Notes: generated by a model from the sequence alone, not told the origin. Positions 17,492 through 27,094 are shown, numbered from the stretch's first letter. The stretch: 42,874 bases of DNA from Candidatus Accumulibacter appositus (GCA_000585055.1 JEMX01000019.1:1457-44330), one strand, 5' to 3'. Program-made: numbers and translations.

Positions 17492-20400
17492 TCAAGCACT
17501 TTCGTTGACCCCGGCCAGCGCGCTCACACCGCGCAAGGGTACGCCAACCCAGTCCGGGCGATTGGCCAGTTCGTAGCGCAATTCGTACAGCGCCTTCTCG
17601 ATTTCGAACAGGGCCAGCAGCGGCTGCTGCGCGTCGAACGCTTCCTTACTACCGTACAGGCGGGCGGCGACCGCCTCTTCCCGGTAAGCATCGAGAAAGT
17701 CGGCACGCGCTTCCTGCAACCAGGCGGCGGTCACCGGCGCCAGTCTATCGAGCTCGCCCGCGTGTTGCGCCGCCTGCTGCAGCGCCGTGTGGCGCGCGTA
17801 ATCGAATGAACGCAGCATGCCGGCCACATCGCGCAGCGCCGAGTGCTTGCGCCGACGCTCGGCCAACGATCGCGCTGGCTCGCCTTCGAAATCAATGATC
17901 ACGAAGTCGTTCTTGACGAGCAGGACCTGGCCGAGATGGTAGTCGCCGTGGTAACGGGTCTTGACCCCTTGCGGCGGATGCTGCGCACAGTCATCGACGC
18001 GCTGTAAGAGCCGTGGTGCGCCGGCAATCAAGGCCAGCAGCGCTGGCTGCAGCGCCTGCGGCAGGCGTTCCCGCTGCGCCGAAAGCAGATCGATGGTCAC
18101 CAGCGCATCATCGTGCACCTGCTTGACCCACTGCGGAATGTCGTCTGCCAGTATCGGTTCGGGATCGAAGGCATCGTCGCCAGTGCGCTGCGCCAGCGCC
18201 GCATGGATCTGCGCACTGCGCATGGCCAGGGTACGCACCAGCGCCATGAAACCGTCGGGCAAGGCGGGCATCTCCGTCGCCGTCGCCGCCGCCGACTCCT
18301 CGAGGTGGCGAACCAGTGCATCGATGGCAAAACTCCACGCGTCGCCCTGGTTATCGACACCCGCCTGCAGCAAAGCCAGGGTGCTGACCGCGCCGGCCTG
18401 GTCGGCATATTCGAGATGACCGGCGACCGGCACGCAGTGCGGAAATTTCACCACGTCGGTCAGGAAGCGGCCGATCTCGAGTTCCGGATTGATGCCCTCG
18501 CGGATACGCCGGTAGGCCTTGAGGAACAGCCTGCTGCCCAGGAGAGCGACGCTATTGCTGCTCAGGCGCAGCAGCTTGACCGGCTTGAGCTCTTCGGAAG
18601 TAGCCGGCGCCAGCTCGGCGAAGGCACGCGTCGGCACGAAACGCAGCTGACCGCTACCAGCCTTCACCGTTCGACCGGCACCGATCGCCGCGACGACGGC
18701 GTGACAGAAGGCATCGTCGGCCATCGCGTCGCCGATCAGGCCAACATCGGCCTGCTGGCGGACTTTCGCCAGCGCCCCCGCGGCCATGTCCCTGACCCGC
18801 TCTTCCTCGCTGTCGTCCCAGGCCAGCGCCAGCGGCATGAAATAACGCCCGGTCTCGCGTGGTCCCAAGATATCGACCAGGGTCAGCAGCCAGCTTCGCT
18901 GCTCGACCTCGAAGCGCGCATGCTCGACGATCTGCACCCGTGCGACGCTCTCGCCCTTGGCGGCAAACCAGCGTTGGCGCTGGACGTAGGCCGGCGCCAG
19001 CTCGCGCTCGAACTGCGCGCGCAGCTTCTCGGCCATGCCGATCCGCCACGGCACCACATGGTCGCGGAAGAAGCTCGACCAGCCGTCGAACAGCACCAGC
19101 ACCGGCAGGGTGTCGGGCGCCAGGCGCTGCTCGTACCACTCCGGCGCGGCGGTATCGGTGCTCAGGCGAAACCAGTAGAACGCATGCCCCGGCAGGGTCA
19201 GCATGTACGGCAGTTCACCGAGCGGCGGAAAAGCGTTGCGACCCATCATCTCGACCGGAACGCGGCCCTTGAAGGCCTCCAGCTCGAGTTCCACCGGTTG
19301 CGCCGAGCGGCTGACGTTGGCCACGCAGAGAATGACATCGTCGCCGTACTCACGTAGATACGCGAGAACCTTGCGGTTGCCCGGATGCAGCAGCTTGAAA
19401 GTGCCGCGACCGAAGGCCGAGGAGGTCTTGCGTACCGCCAGCATGCGCCGCGTCCAGTTGAGCAGCGAGCCCGGCGCGCGCAGCTGCGCCTCGACGTTGA
19501 TGGCCTCGAATCCATACACGGGATCCTGGATCGGTGGCAGATAGACGCGCTGCGGGTCGGCCCGCGAGAAGCCGCCATTGCGGTCCGAGGTCCACTGCAT
19601 CGGCGTGCGCACGCCATCACGGTCGCCAAGGAATATGTTGTCGCCCATGCCGATCTCGTCGCCGTAATAGAGCACCGGCGATCCCGGCATCGAGAGCAGC
19701 AGGCTGTTCATCAGCTTGATGCGTTCGCGGTCGTTTTCCATCAGCGGCGCCAGGCGACGCCGGATCCCGAGATTGATGCGCGAGCGCTTGTCGGCGGCGA
19801 ACATGTTGTACATGTAGTCGCGTTCCTTGCTGGTCACCATCTCGAGCGTCAGTTCATCATGGTTGCGCAGGAAGATCGACCACTGGCAGCCTTCCGGGAT
19901 CTCCGGCGTCTGCTGCATGATGTCGACGATCGGGTGCCGGTCCTCCTGGGCGATGGCCATGAACATTCGCGGCATCAGCGGAAAGTGGTAGGCCATATGG
20001 CATTCATCGCCATCGCCGAAGTATTCGCGCACGTCCTCCGGCCACATATTGGCCTCGGCCAGCAGCAGCTTGCCGGCGTATTTCTCGTCGAGGTTGGCGC
20101 GGATCTCCTTGATCACCTGATGCGTCTCGCGCAGGTTCTCGTTACTGCTGCCTTCGCGCTCGACGAGGTAGGGAATCGCGTCCAGCCGAAAACCATCGAC
20201 GCCCATGTCCAGCCAGAAACGCATGGTGCGAATGACCGCCTGGGGCACACTCGGATTGTCGAAGTTGAGGTCCGGCTGGTGGCTGAAGAATCGATGCCAG
20301 TAGTACTGCTGCGCCACCTCGTCCCAGGTCCAGTTCGACTTTTCGGTGTCCGTAAAGATGATTCGCGTCCCGGCATACTTGTGCGGATCGTCGCTCCAGA

Positions 20401-20845
20401 CGTAAAAATTCCGTTTCGACGAGCCTTTCGGCGCCCGCCGCGCCGCCTGGAACCAGGGATGCTCGTCCGAGGTGTGATTGACCACCAGCTCGGTGATGAT
20501 GCGCAGGCCGCGCTTGTGCGCCTCGCGCACCAGAACACGAAAATCCTGCCGTGTGCCGTAAGTCGGGTGCACGTTGCGATAGTCGGCCACGTCGTAACCG
20601 TCGTCGCGAAACGGTGACGGATAGAAAGGCAGCAGCCAGATGGTGTTGACCCCGAGATCGGCTACGTAGTCGAGCTTTTCGGTCAGCCCGATAAAGTCGC
20701 CCGTGCCGTCGTCATTGGAATCGAAGAACGCCTTGACATGTAGCTCGTAGATCACGGCGTCCTTGAACCACTGCGGATCCGTGGCAACCCTGGGGGCGGC
20801 GACAGCCCCTGCGACAGTCTCTTTCTCTGTTTTCACGATGGCCAT
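17492..20845 (-). CDS. treS: Trehalose synthase-maltokinase fusion
   Basis: A 1117-residue bifunctional enzyme. Residues about 25-560 are a GH13 trehalose synthase (maltose alpha-D-glucosyltransferase): DAVIYELHVKAFFDSN, GVNTIWLLPFYPSP, VVNHTSDEHPWF, GFRLDAIPYL (nucleophile Asp), LLLAEANMWPEDV (acid/base Glu), FLRNHDE. Residues about 590-1117 are the maltokinase (Pep2-like) part, with QRWFAAKGE at its start and YHGDYHLGQVL and FVIIDFEGEPA as kinase catalytic and Mg-binding motifs. Together they turn trehalose into maltose 1-phosphate for the GlgE alpha-glucan route in organisms that have GlgE; GlgE is not in this window. AAGGA lies 6 bases before ATG 20845. It is the first gene of a minus-strand run with the channel, dusC and trmB-like genes. 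Confidence 0.96.
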   Translation of the reverse strand: MAIVKTEKETVAGAVAAPRVATDPQWFKDAVIYELHVKAFFDSNDDGTGDFIGLTEKLDYVADLGVNTIWLLPFYPSPFRDDGYDVADYRNVHPTYGTRQDFRVLVREAHKRGLRIITELVVNHTSDEHPWFQAARRAPKGSSKRNFYVWSDDPHKYAGTRIIFTDTEKSNWTWDEVAQQYYWHRFFSHQPDLNFDNPSVPQAVIRTMRFWLDMGVDGFRLDAIPYLVEREGSSNENLRETHQVIKEIRANLDEKYAGKLLLAEANMWPEDVREYFGDGDECHMAYHFPLMPRMFMAIAQEDRHPIVDIMQQTPEIPEGCQWSIFLRNHDELTLEMVTSKERDYMYNMFAADKRSRINLGIRRRLAPLMENDRERIKLMNSLLLSMPGSPVLYYGDEIGMGDNIFLGDRDGVRTPMQWTSDRNGGFSRADPQRVYLPPIQDPVYGFEAINVEAQLRAPGSLLNWTRRMLAVRKTSSAFGRGTFKLLHPGNRKVLAYLREYGDDVILCVANVSRSAQPVELELEAFKGRVPVEMMGRNAFPPLGELPYMLTLPGHAFYWFRLSTDTAAPEWYEQRLAPDTLPVLVLFDGWSSFFRDHVVPWRIGMAEKLRAQFERELAPAYVQRQRWFAAKGESVARVQIVEHARFEVEQRSWLLTLVDILGPRETGRYFMPLALAWDDSEEERVRDMAAGALAKVRQQADVGLIGDAMADDAFCHAVVAAIGAGRTVKAGSGQLRFVPTRAFAELAPATSEELKPVKLLRLSSNSVALLGSRLFLKAYRRIREGINPELEIGRFLTDVVKFPHCVPVAGHLEYADQAGAVSTLALLQAGVDNQGDAWSFAIDALVRHLEESAAATATEMPALPDGFMALVRTLAMRSAQIHAALAQRTGDDAFDPEPILADDIPQWVKQVHDDALVTIDLLSAQRERLPQALQPALLALIAGAPRLLQRVDDCAQHPPQGVKTRYHGDYHLGQVLLVKNDFVIIDFEGEPARSLAERRRKHSALRDVAGMLRSFDYARHTALQQAAQHAGELDRLAPVTAAWLQEARADFLDAYREEAVAARLYGSKEAFDAQQPLLALFEIEKALYELRYELANRPDWVGVPLRGVSALAGVNESA

Positions 20846-20982
20846 CTTCCTTGCGGCTTTTCCAAGTGTCTAGGAGTGATGCCTACGTGCGACGCACGAC
20901 AGATGTCCAGCCTACCGCCAAAGGCGGCAAGGCGCCAGCCGGGCTTTCCCGCGCTTTCGGATTACGCAAATACTACGCGCAT

Positions 20983-21011
20983 AAAAAGGGCCGGACATGC
21001 CGGCCTCTTTT
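20983..21011 (-). terminator. Intrinsic terminator of the CsgG-like gene
   Basis: On the minus strand a GGCCGG/CCGGCC hairpin with a short ATGT-type loop is followed by a run of five T. It sits 18 bases after the CsgG-like stop and separates it from treS. Confidence 0.85.
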
Positions 21012-21028
21012 CAAGAAAACGCGCGCGC

Positions 21029-21898
21029 TTAGCGCTGCTTGCTCTTCCTCTTGGGCGCCTGCGCCTCCTCGGCTCCCTGCACGCCCAGGTTGCCACCGGT
21101 ACCCAAACCACCTTGCACCTCCTGCGCCTGGTAGTTCCGGACGGCCCGCACCAGATTGTTGTAGGAGTCCGTGAAGGCGGCGACGATCACCTTGCCCTGC
21201 GCGGTATTCGCGTAACCGCCAGCGGCCCCACCCAGGCCACGGCCAAACAGACTGCCTACCGCGCCGAAGTCGATGTTGCTGGCACTGCCTTCGGCGGCCG
21301 CCAGCTGTACGCCCGAACGGTTGTCGATCAGGGTCAGCAGGGTGCTGGCCTCCTTGACGTTCATGCTGCCGGCGATCGCACCGAGAACCCCGAGCGCCCC
21401 ACTCATGCCACCCAGCGCGCCGCTGGCGCCACCCGCATTGTTGTTGGCGAAAGTGATCGATGGACTCATCGAGTAGTCAGCAGAAACCATCTGGCCCTTG
21501 TGAAACTTGGAGCCCTTGCGCAGCTCTCCCGAGTCCTCCAGGGCACGTTCCTGCATCATGTTGTTCATCGCGCGACCGCGTTCGACGACCACGAAACAGT
21601 TCGATTGCTGGACCATCAGCTTGAGCACCGGCGTCGTTGACCCGAGACCCCACTGGCCGGTGAGAATCCCGTACCATGACGCTTGCGTATCCTCGACCAC
21701 GGCCAGCGTGCCCAGCGACCTATCGCATCTCTCGAGTTGGCTGTTGGCATTCTGGGCGTTCGCACCGCCGGCCGCCCCCGTCGCCGTGGTCTTGGCATCC
21801 TGCGACCCCATCTGCATGTTGGAGCAACCGGCCAGCATGGCCGTTGCAGCGGAAGCCATGATCAGGCGTACCGCATTACGAGAACTCAACAAAGACAT
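21029..21898 (-). CDS. CsgG/HfaB-family lipoprotein
   Basis: A 289-residue secreted lipoprotein. The signal peptide ends in the lipobox MLAGC (Cys about 25). The core contains FVVVERGRAMNNMMQERAL, the typical CsgG segment that precedes the pore-forming region, and LLTLIDNRSGVQLAAAEG. A Gly/Ala-rich stretch (about residues 155-185, GGASGALGGMSGALG) and a second one (about 218-232) are unusual. CsgG forms the outer-membrane pore for curli export, and relatives anchor holdfast or secrete other polymers. No csgA/B/E/F is present, so the substrate is unknown. ATG 21898 has a strong GAGGAGGGG box. A perfect inverted repeat lies just upstream. Confidence 0.88.
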   Translation of the reverse strand: MSLLSSRNAVRLIMASAATAMLAGCSNMQMGSQDAKTTATGAAGGANAQNANSQLERCDRSLGTLAVVEDTQASWYGILTGQWGLGSTTPVLKLMVQQSNCFVVVERGRAMNNMMQERALEDSGELRKGSKFHKGQMVSADYSMSPSITFANNNAGGASGALGGMSGALGVLGAIAGSMNVKEASTLLTLIDNRSGVQLAAAEGSASNIDFGAVGSLFGRGLGGAAGGYANTAQGKVIVAAFTDSYNNLVRAVRNYQAQEVQGGLGTGGNLGVQGAEEAQAPKRKSKQR

Positions 21899-21913
21899 GT
21901 ATATCCCCTCCTC

Positions 21914-21928
21914 TCAATTGGCAATTGA
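21914..21928. promoter_or_regulatory. Inverted repeat TCAATTG-G-CAATTGA upstream of CsgG-like gene
   Basis: A perfect 7-1-7 palindrome ends 16 bases before the ATG, next to the ribosome-binding site. It could be an operator or an RNA structure; neither can be told by eye. Confidence 0.45.
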
Positions 21929-22083
21929 CTAAATGAGGCGTGAACGCGACCGTCGACTGCGGCGCCCTCCTCACCGGCCGCCACTATAACAGCAGGGATA
22001 CGACCTGCGCAGTTCCCGCCGATGCTTGCCGCCAGTGCATCTTCCCTTACAATCGCCACGGGCAATCATCAGGCCACGAGACC

Positions 22084-22629
22084 ATGACCACTCTGCTGCG
22101 TGCGCTGCACGCCGATATCACGACCCTGGCGGTGGACGCGATCGTCAATGCCGCCAACTCCTCGCTACTCGGCGGCGGCGGTGTGGACGGGGCCATTCAT
22201 CGCGCTGCAGGTCCGGAACTGCTCCGCGCCTGTCAGGAACTCGGCGGCTGCCGAACGGGCGACGCCAAACTCAGCAAAGGCTATCGCCTGCCGGCTGCTT
22301 ACATCATTCACGCCGTGGGTCCGGTCTGGCACGGTGGCGGCAGTGGCGAGCCGGAACTCCTGGCCTCCTGCTATCGTCGCGCGATCGAAATCGCGACCGC
22401 CAAACAGTTGCGCTCGCTCGCCATTCCCAGCATCAGCACCGGCATCTATGGCTACCCGATCGAACAGGCGGCAGCCCTTGCCGTGGCCACGGTTCACTCA
22501 TCGACAGCTGCGCTTGATGGCATCGAAGAGGTGATCTTCTGCTGCTTTTCGGCCGGCGACCTGCGGATTTACCAGCAGCTGCTGGCCGACTTGCCCGCCG
22601 TCCCGGCTCCCCGGCCACCTGCGAGCTGA
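22084..22629 (+). CDS. Macrodomain protein (ADP-ribose hydrolase, YmdB-like)
   Basis: A 181-residue macrodomain. The ADP-ribose-binding loop VDAIVNAANSSLLGGGGVDGAIHRAAG is complete: VNAANSSLLGGGGVDGAIH holds the catalytic Asn and Asp-Gly region. GDAKLSKGYRLPAAYIIHAVGP and SIPSISTGIYGYP follow. Family members release O-acetyl-ADP-ribose or remove ADP-ribose from proteins. The last 15 residues are Pro/Ala-rich. It starts at ATG 22084, divergent from the CsgG-like gene and convergent with the rhodanese gene. Confidence 0.94.
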   Translation: MTTLLRALHADITTLAVDAIVNAANSSLLGGGGVDGAIHRAAGPELLRACQELGGCRTGDAKLSKGYRLPAAYIIHAVGPVWHGGGSGEPELLASCYRRAIEIATAKQLRSLAIPSISTGIYGYPIEQAAALAVATVHSSTAALDGIEEVIFCCFSAGDLRIYQQLLADLPAVPAPRPPAS

Positions 22630-22653
22630 GCTTGCGGCCTCAGCGGCCAGCGC

Positions 22654-23100
22654 TCAGCAGCGAACACCGGCCGGGCACTGCGCGACGGCACTGGCGACAG
22701 GCGTCACTGGCCGCCCTTCCTGTACCCAGGCGCGCATCCCGTCCTTGACGTTGTACACCTTCGCGTAGCCCGCCTGTTGGGACAGAAGCTGACTTGCGGC
22801 TCGCGTCCGATTGCCGCTGCGGCAAATCACGATCACCGGCTGGTCAGGCTTTGCCACACCCTGCACCTTTGCCAGCCAGACTGGCGCATCGACGCGACCG
22901 CTTTCATCGACGTAGGTAATCAGTTGGCTGCCCTCGACAACCCCGCTTTGCTGCCATTCGCCAGCCGTACGGATGTCAATGATCGGCACCCCTGCAGCCC
23001 GCAAGCGCACCAGTTCGGCGTTATCAATATCGATCACTTCAGCCTGTAGCGGCAGCGCCAGCAGTAGAAAGGAAAACGCGACAGCAATCGTGCGCAGCAT
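22654..23100 (-). CDS. Periplasmic rhodanese-like protein
   Basis: A 148-residue single rhodanese domain with a cleavable signal peptide (about residues 1-20, ending LPLQAE). Active-site loop CRSGNRTRAAS contains the catalytic cysteine, and the N-terminal half has IIDIRTAGEWQQSGVVEGS. ATG 23100 follows GGAGG by 7 bases; the longer TTG start at 23106 would sit inside that box. Sulfur transfer or a thiol role in the periplasm is the family expectation. Two more cysteines (QCPAGVRC) close the protein. Confidence 0.93.
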   Translation of the reverse strand: MLRTIAVAFSFLLLALPLQAEVIDIDNAELVRLRAAGVPIIDIRTAGEWQQSGVVEGSQLITYVDESGRVDAPVWLAKVQGVAKPDQPVIVICRSGNRTRAASQLLSQQAGYAKVYNVKDGMRAWVQEGRPVTPVASAVAQCPAGVRC

Positions 23101-23209
23101 GATCAAACCTCCGGAAACTCTGATGGCGGTATCTTACAACGAGCGCTGGCCGCCAGGCGTCCGGCGCGCGCTTCGGCCACGCCACGGCGCGAAGTTTCGA
23201 TGACATCAC

Positions 23210-23232
23210 CCTGAAAAATAACCCTTTTCAGG
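23210..23232. promoter_or_regulatory. Inverted repeat CCTGAAAA/TTTTCAGG upstream of the kor operon
   Basis: Perfect 8-base arms (23210-23217 and 23225-23232) surround a 7-base loop. It lies about 90 bases upstream of the flavoprotein start in the divergent region. It may be an operator or a weak hairpin; its role is not determined. Confidence 0.4.
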
Positions 23233-23319
23233 CCTGCACTGCCTTGCTAGTATGAACGCTCTCTGTTGGGGCCGGCAGCCGCGCCCCCCGATTCGTGCCG
23301 AAGAAAGGAGTCGCTCGCC

Positions 23320-25245
23320 TTGAGACCGACCGATATCAGTGTCCCCGACTATTTCCACAAAGTCGTCGATTGCCAGTGGGCCTGCCCGGCCCACACGCCC
23401 GTTCCCGAATACATCCGCTTGATCGCTGCTGGCCGCTACAGCGAGGCCTACATGGTCAACTGGGTGTCGAACGTCTTTCCCGGCATTCTCGGGCGAACTT
23501 GCGACCGCCCCTGTGAACCTGCCTGTCGGCGCGGCCGCGTCGAGGACGAAACACCGGACGGCCACGGCGAGCGCAAGGCGCCGGTTGCGATCTGCCGCCT
23601 GAAGCGCGTCGCCGCCGACTACAAGGAGGATATCCGGCACCTTCTGCCGCCGCCAGCGGCCCAGAAGAACGGCCGGCGCATCGCCTGCGTCGGTGCCGGG
23701 CCGGCGTCACTGACCGTGGCGCGCGACTTGGCGCCGCTCGGCTACGAAGTGGTGATCTACGATGGCGACGCCCTCGCCGGTGGCATGATGCGCACGCAGA
23801 TCCCGAAGTTCCGGCTGCCTGAAGAGGTCATCGACGAGGAAACCGGCTACGTGCTCGACCTCGGCGTCGAGTTGCGCGGCGGCCAGTACGTGAGTTCGCT
23901 GAAGAATTTGCTCGGCGAAGGCTACGATGCGATTTTCATCGGTTCCGGAGCGCCGCGTGGGCACGACCTCGACATCCCGGGACGGAAAGAGGCCGCAAAG
24001 TCGATTCACCTGGGTATCGACTGGCTGGCCAGCGTCGCTTTCGGGCACACCACTTCGATCGGCAAGCGGGTGATCGTCCTCGGCGGCGGCAACACCGCCA
24101 TGGACTGCTGCCGCTCCTCGCGCCGCCTTGGCGGCGAGGACGTCAAGGTCATCGTCCGCTCCGGCTTCGAGCAGATGAAAGCCAGTCCCTGGGAGAAAGA
24201 AGACGCGATGCACGAAGGCATCCCGATCCTCAACAACCTGGTTCCCAAGGCTTTCACTCACATCGGCGGTCGCCTCACCGGCGCCACCTTCGAGAAAGTG
24301 CGTGCGGTATTCGACGAGAACGGCCGCCGCAGCCTGATCCCGACCGGCGAACCCGACGCTCATTTCGATTGTGACGAGGTGCTGGTCGCCGTTGGCCAGG
24401 ACAATTCCTTCCCCTGGATCGAGCGCGACATCGGCATCGAATTCGACAAGTGGGGACTGCCCAAGGTCGACGAGGCAACAATGCAATCGACCGTGCCGAA
24501 CGTCTTCGTTGGCGGCGATGCGGCCTTCGGGCCGAAGAACATCATCTGGGCGGTTGCCCACGGCCACCAGGCAGCGGTCTCCATCGACCGCATGCTCAAC
24601 GGCGAGGATATCGCCCAGCGGCCGGCGCCGCAGACCTCGCTGATCTCGCAGAAAATGGGCATCCACCAGTGGATGTACGATAACGCCATTTCCGCAGATC
24701 GGCGCCTGCGCGTGCCGCTGCGCGACTTGAGCGCCGCCTTGAAGAACATCAAGATCGAAGTCGAGCTGGGCTTCGATCCACAGCTCGCTTTCCAGGAAGC
24801 GCAGCGCTGCCTGAATTGCGACGTGCAGACGGTCTTCGCGGCAAAGCTGTGTATCGAATGCGACGCGTGCATGGACATCTGCCCGATGGACAGCATCTCC
24901 TTCACCGTCAATGGCGATGAGGAAGACCTGCGGCAGCGACTGAGCGCGCCGGCTCTGGACAAGAGCCAGGATCTTTACGTTTCGGATTCCCTGAAGACCG
25001 GGCGGGTGATGGTCAAGGACGAGGATGTCTGTCTGCATTGCGGCCTGTGCGCCGAGCGCTGTCCGACCGGCGCCTGGGACATGCAGAAGTTCCTGTTCGA
25101 AACCACCTACGCCGGGCCCGCCTGCCGCAATGCAGGCTCTGCGCCGCCTTTGCCCGAGACCCCGCCCCCACCTGCACCCGAGCAACCGCCGAAGGCAAGG
25201 CGGAAGCCAAAGCCAGTGCCGGCTCGCGACCAGCAAACTGCCTGA
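23320..25245 (+). CDS. GltD-like FAD/4Fe-4S subunit of 2-oxoacid:NADP oxidoreductase
   Basis: A 641-residue iron-sulfur flavoprotein. The N-terminal GltD-type domain has the cysteine set CQWACPAHTPVPEY and CDRPCEPACRRG. FAD- and NADPH-type Rossmann motifs are CVGAGPASLTVARDL and VIVLGGGNTAMD. Near the C-terminus two 4Fe-4S motifs are complete (CIECDACMDICP and CLHCGLCAERCP), followed by a Pro-rich tail. The start is uncertain: TTG 23320 follows AAGGAG by 9 bases and is preferred over the in-frame start at 23266. It is followed by korA- and korB-type genes with 9- and 1-base gaps. The same three-gene organisation is known for 2-oxoglutarate:NADP+ oxidoreductase of Azoarcus-type betaproteobacteria, where the flavoprotein links the ferredoxin-type enzyme to NADP. 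Confidence 0.88.
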   Translation: MRPTDISVPDYFHKVVDCQWACPAHTPVPEYIRLIAAGRYSEAYMVNWVSNVFPGILGRTCDRPCEPACRRGRVEDETPDGHGERKAPVAICRLKRVAADYKEDIRHLLPPPAAQKNGRRIACVGAGPASLTVARDLAPLGYEVVIYDGDALAGGMMRTQIPKFRLPEEVIDEETGYVLDLGVELRGGQYVSSLKNLLGEGYDAIFIGSGAPRGHDLDIPGRKEAAKSIHLGIDWLASVAFGHTTSIGKRVIVLGGGNTAMDCCRSSRRLGGEDVKVIVRSGFEQMKASPWEKEDAMHEGIPILNNLVPKAFTHIGGRLTGATFEKVRAVFDENGRRSLIPTGEPDAHFDCDEVLVAVGQDNSFPWIERDIGIEFDKWGLPKVDEATMQSTVPNVFVGGDAAFGPKNIIWAVAHGHQAAVSIDRMLNGEDIAQRPAPQTSLISQKMGIHQWMYDNAISADRRLRVPLRDLSAALKNIKIEVELGFDPQLAFQEAQRCLNCDVQTVFAAKLCIECDACMDICPMDSISFTVNGDEEDLRQRLSAPALDKSQDLYVSDSLKTGRVMVKDEDVCLHCGLCAERCPTGAWDMQKFLFETTYAGPACRNAGSAPPLPETPPPPAPEQPPKARRKPKPVPARDQQTA

Positions 25246-25254
25246 GGAACGACC

Positions 25255-27093
25255 ATGCAGAAGATCGAAGCGATCAACGATTTTGTCATCAAGTTCGCCA
25301 ACATCAATGGCTCGGGGTCGGCCTCGGCGAACGAACTTGTCGCCCGCGCCATCCTGCGCATGGGAGTGCCGGTCTCGCCGCGCAACATCTTCCCTTCGAA
25401 TATCCAGGGCCTGCCGACATGGTTCGAAGTGCGCGTCACCGAGCGCGGCTACCTCGGCCGGCGCGGTGGCGTCGATATGATGGTGGCCATGAACGCGCAG
25501 ACCTGGGACCAGGATGTCCGCGAAATCGAAACCGGCGGCTACCTGTTTTACGACAGCTCGCGACCACTGCCACGCTCGCGCTCGCGCGACGATATCCACG
25601 TCATTGGCATGCCGCTGACCGAGTTGTGCAACAATACCTACAGCGACCCGCGACAGCGACAGCTGTTCAAGAACATCCTCTACGTGGGCGCTCTGGCGCA
25701 CCTGCTCGACATCGACCCGAGCGAAATCGAGAAGCTGTTCGGCCAGCAGTTCAAAGGCAAGGAGAAGCTGCTCGACTCCAACATCCAGGCGCTCAATGTC
25801 GGCCGCGACTACGCGCGCGAGCACCTCAAACCGATCGGACTCAAGGTCGAGCGCCGCGACAAGGTTGGCGACCACATCTTCGTCGATGGCAACACCGCCG
25901 CGGCGCTGGGCTGCGTCTATGGTGGGGCGACAGTCTGCGCCTGGTACCCGATCACCCCGTCATCGTCCGTCGCCGAGGCCTTCATCCGCTACGCGCAGAA
26001 GTTGCGCATCGACCCCGAGACGGGTAAGCAGCGTTGCGCGGTAGTTCAGGCCGAGGACGAACTGGCGTCGATCGGCATGGTCATCGGCGCCGGCTGGAAC
26101 GGCGCGCGCGCCTTTACCGCCACTTCGGGACCTGGCATCTCGCTGATGTCGGAGTTCATTGGCCTGGCTTTCTTCGCGGAAATCCCGGCGGTGCTGATCA
26201 ACGTCCAGCGGGGCGGCCCCTCGACAGGCATGCCGACCCGAACCCAGCAGTCCGACATCCTCGCCTGCGCCTACGCCTCGCACGGCGACACCCGGCACGT
26301 ACTGCTCTTTCCCGAAGATCCCTACGAGTGCTTCGAAATGTCGGCGCAGGCGCTGGATCTCGCCGAGCGCCTGCAGACGCCGGTTTTCGTGATGAGCGAC
26401 CTCGATATCGGTATGAACCAGCGCCTGTGCCGCCCCTTTGCCTGGGACGACAGCGTCGAATACGACCGCGGCAAGGTTATGACCCACGACGCACTCGACG
26501 CTGGCGCCGACTTCGGCCGCTACCTGGACGTCGACGGCGACGGGGTTACCTATCGCACCTACCCGGGCACGCATCCCACCAAGGGCGGCTACTTCACGCG
26601 CGGCACGACCAAGAATGCGTATGCCGCCTACTCCGAAGCCGGCCCCGACTACGTCGAAAACATGCAGCGACTGCTGCGCAAGTTCGAGACCGCCAAGTCC
26701 CTGGTACCGCTGCCAGTGCTCACCGCCGCCAGGTACCCGGCACGCTTTGCGGTGATCTTCTACGGATCGACCAGTCCGGCGATGCACGAAGCGCTCGACG
26801 CGCTTGCCGAACACGGCATCTATCTCAATGCCCTGCGCGTGCGCGCTTTTCCGTTCCAGAACGAGATCGCCGACTTCATCGCTTCGCACAGCAAGGTCTT
26901 CGTTTTCGAGCAGAACATGGACGGCCAGTTGACCACCCTGCTGATCAATGAGGCCGGCGTCGAGCCACACAGCCTGGTAACGGTTGTCCATTACGATGGC
27001 ACTCCAATCACCGCGCGCTTCATTACGCAGGAGATCGCCGACCGCGTCGCGCACCTCAACGTGCATCCCATCAAAGAAGACCGAGTGGCCTGA
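25255..27093 (+). CDS. korA: 2-oxoacid:acceptor oxidoreductase, fused gamma-alpha subunit
   Basis: A 612-residue fusion. The N-terminal about 190 residues are the gamma domain (FANINGSGSASANELVARAI, FPSNIQGLPTWFEVR, GRRGGVDMMVAMN). The rest is the alpha domain with GNTAAALGCVYGGATVCAWYP and ITPSSSVAEAF for TPP pyrimidine binding, then SGPGISLMSEFIGLA, QRGGPSTGMPTRTQQSD and DLDIGMN. Together with the next gene it oxidatively decarboxylates a 2-oxoacid, probably 2-oxoglutarate, to the acyl-CoA. Substrate choice is inferred from the Azoarcus-like gene order. ATG 25255 follows GGAACGACC. It is translationally close to korB (ATG one base after the stop). Confidence 0.9.
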   Translation: MQKIEAINDFVIKFANINGSGSASANELVARAILRMGVPVSPRNIFPSNIQGLPTWFEVRVTERGYLGRRGGVDMMVAMNAQTWDQDVREIETGGYLFYDSSRPLPRSRSRDDIHVIGMPLTELCNNTYSDPRQRQLFKNILYVGALAHLLDIDPSEIEKLFGQQFKGKEKLLDSNIQALNVGRDYAREHLKPIGLKVERRDKVGDHIFVDGNTAAALGCVYGGATVCAWYPITPSSSVAEAFIRYAQKLRIDPETGKQRCAVVQAEDELASIGMVIGAGWNGARAFTATSGPGISLMSEFIGLAFFAEIPAVLINVQRGGPSTGMPTRTQQSDILACAYASHGDTRHVLLFPEDPYECFEMSAQALDLAERLQTPVFVMSDLDIGMNQRLCRPFAWDDSVEYDRGKVMTHDALDAGADFGRYLDVDGDGVTYRTYPGTHPTKGGYFTRGTTKNAYAAYSEAGPDYVENMQRLLRKFETAKSLVPLPVLTAARYPARFAVIFYGSTSPAMHEALDALAEHGIYLNALRVRAFPFQNEIADFIASHSKVFVFEQNMDGQLTTLLINEAGVEPHSLVTVVHYDGTPITARFITQEIADRVAHLNVHPIKEDRVA

Positions 27094-27094
27094 C

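Noticed and set aside
23707..25875. Long minus-strand ORF (722 codons) opposite the kor genes
   Set aside because: It is a GC-rich shadow of the flavoprotein and korA genes, with no recognisable motif.
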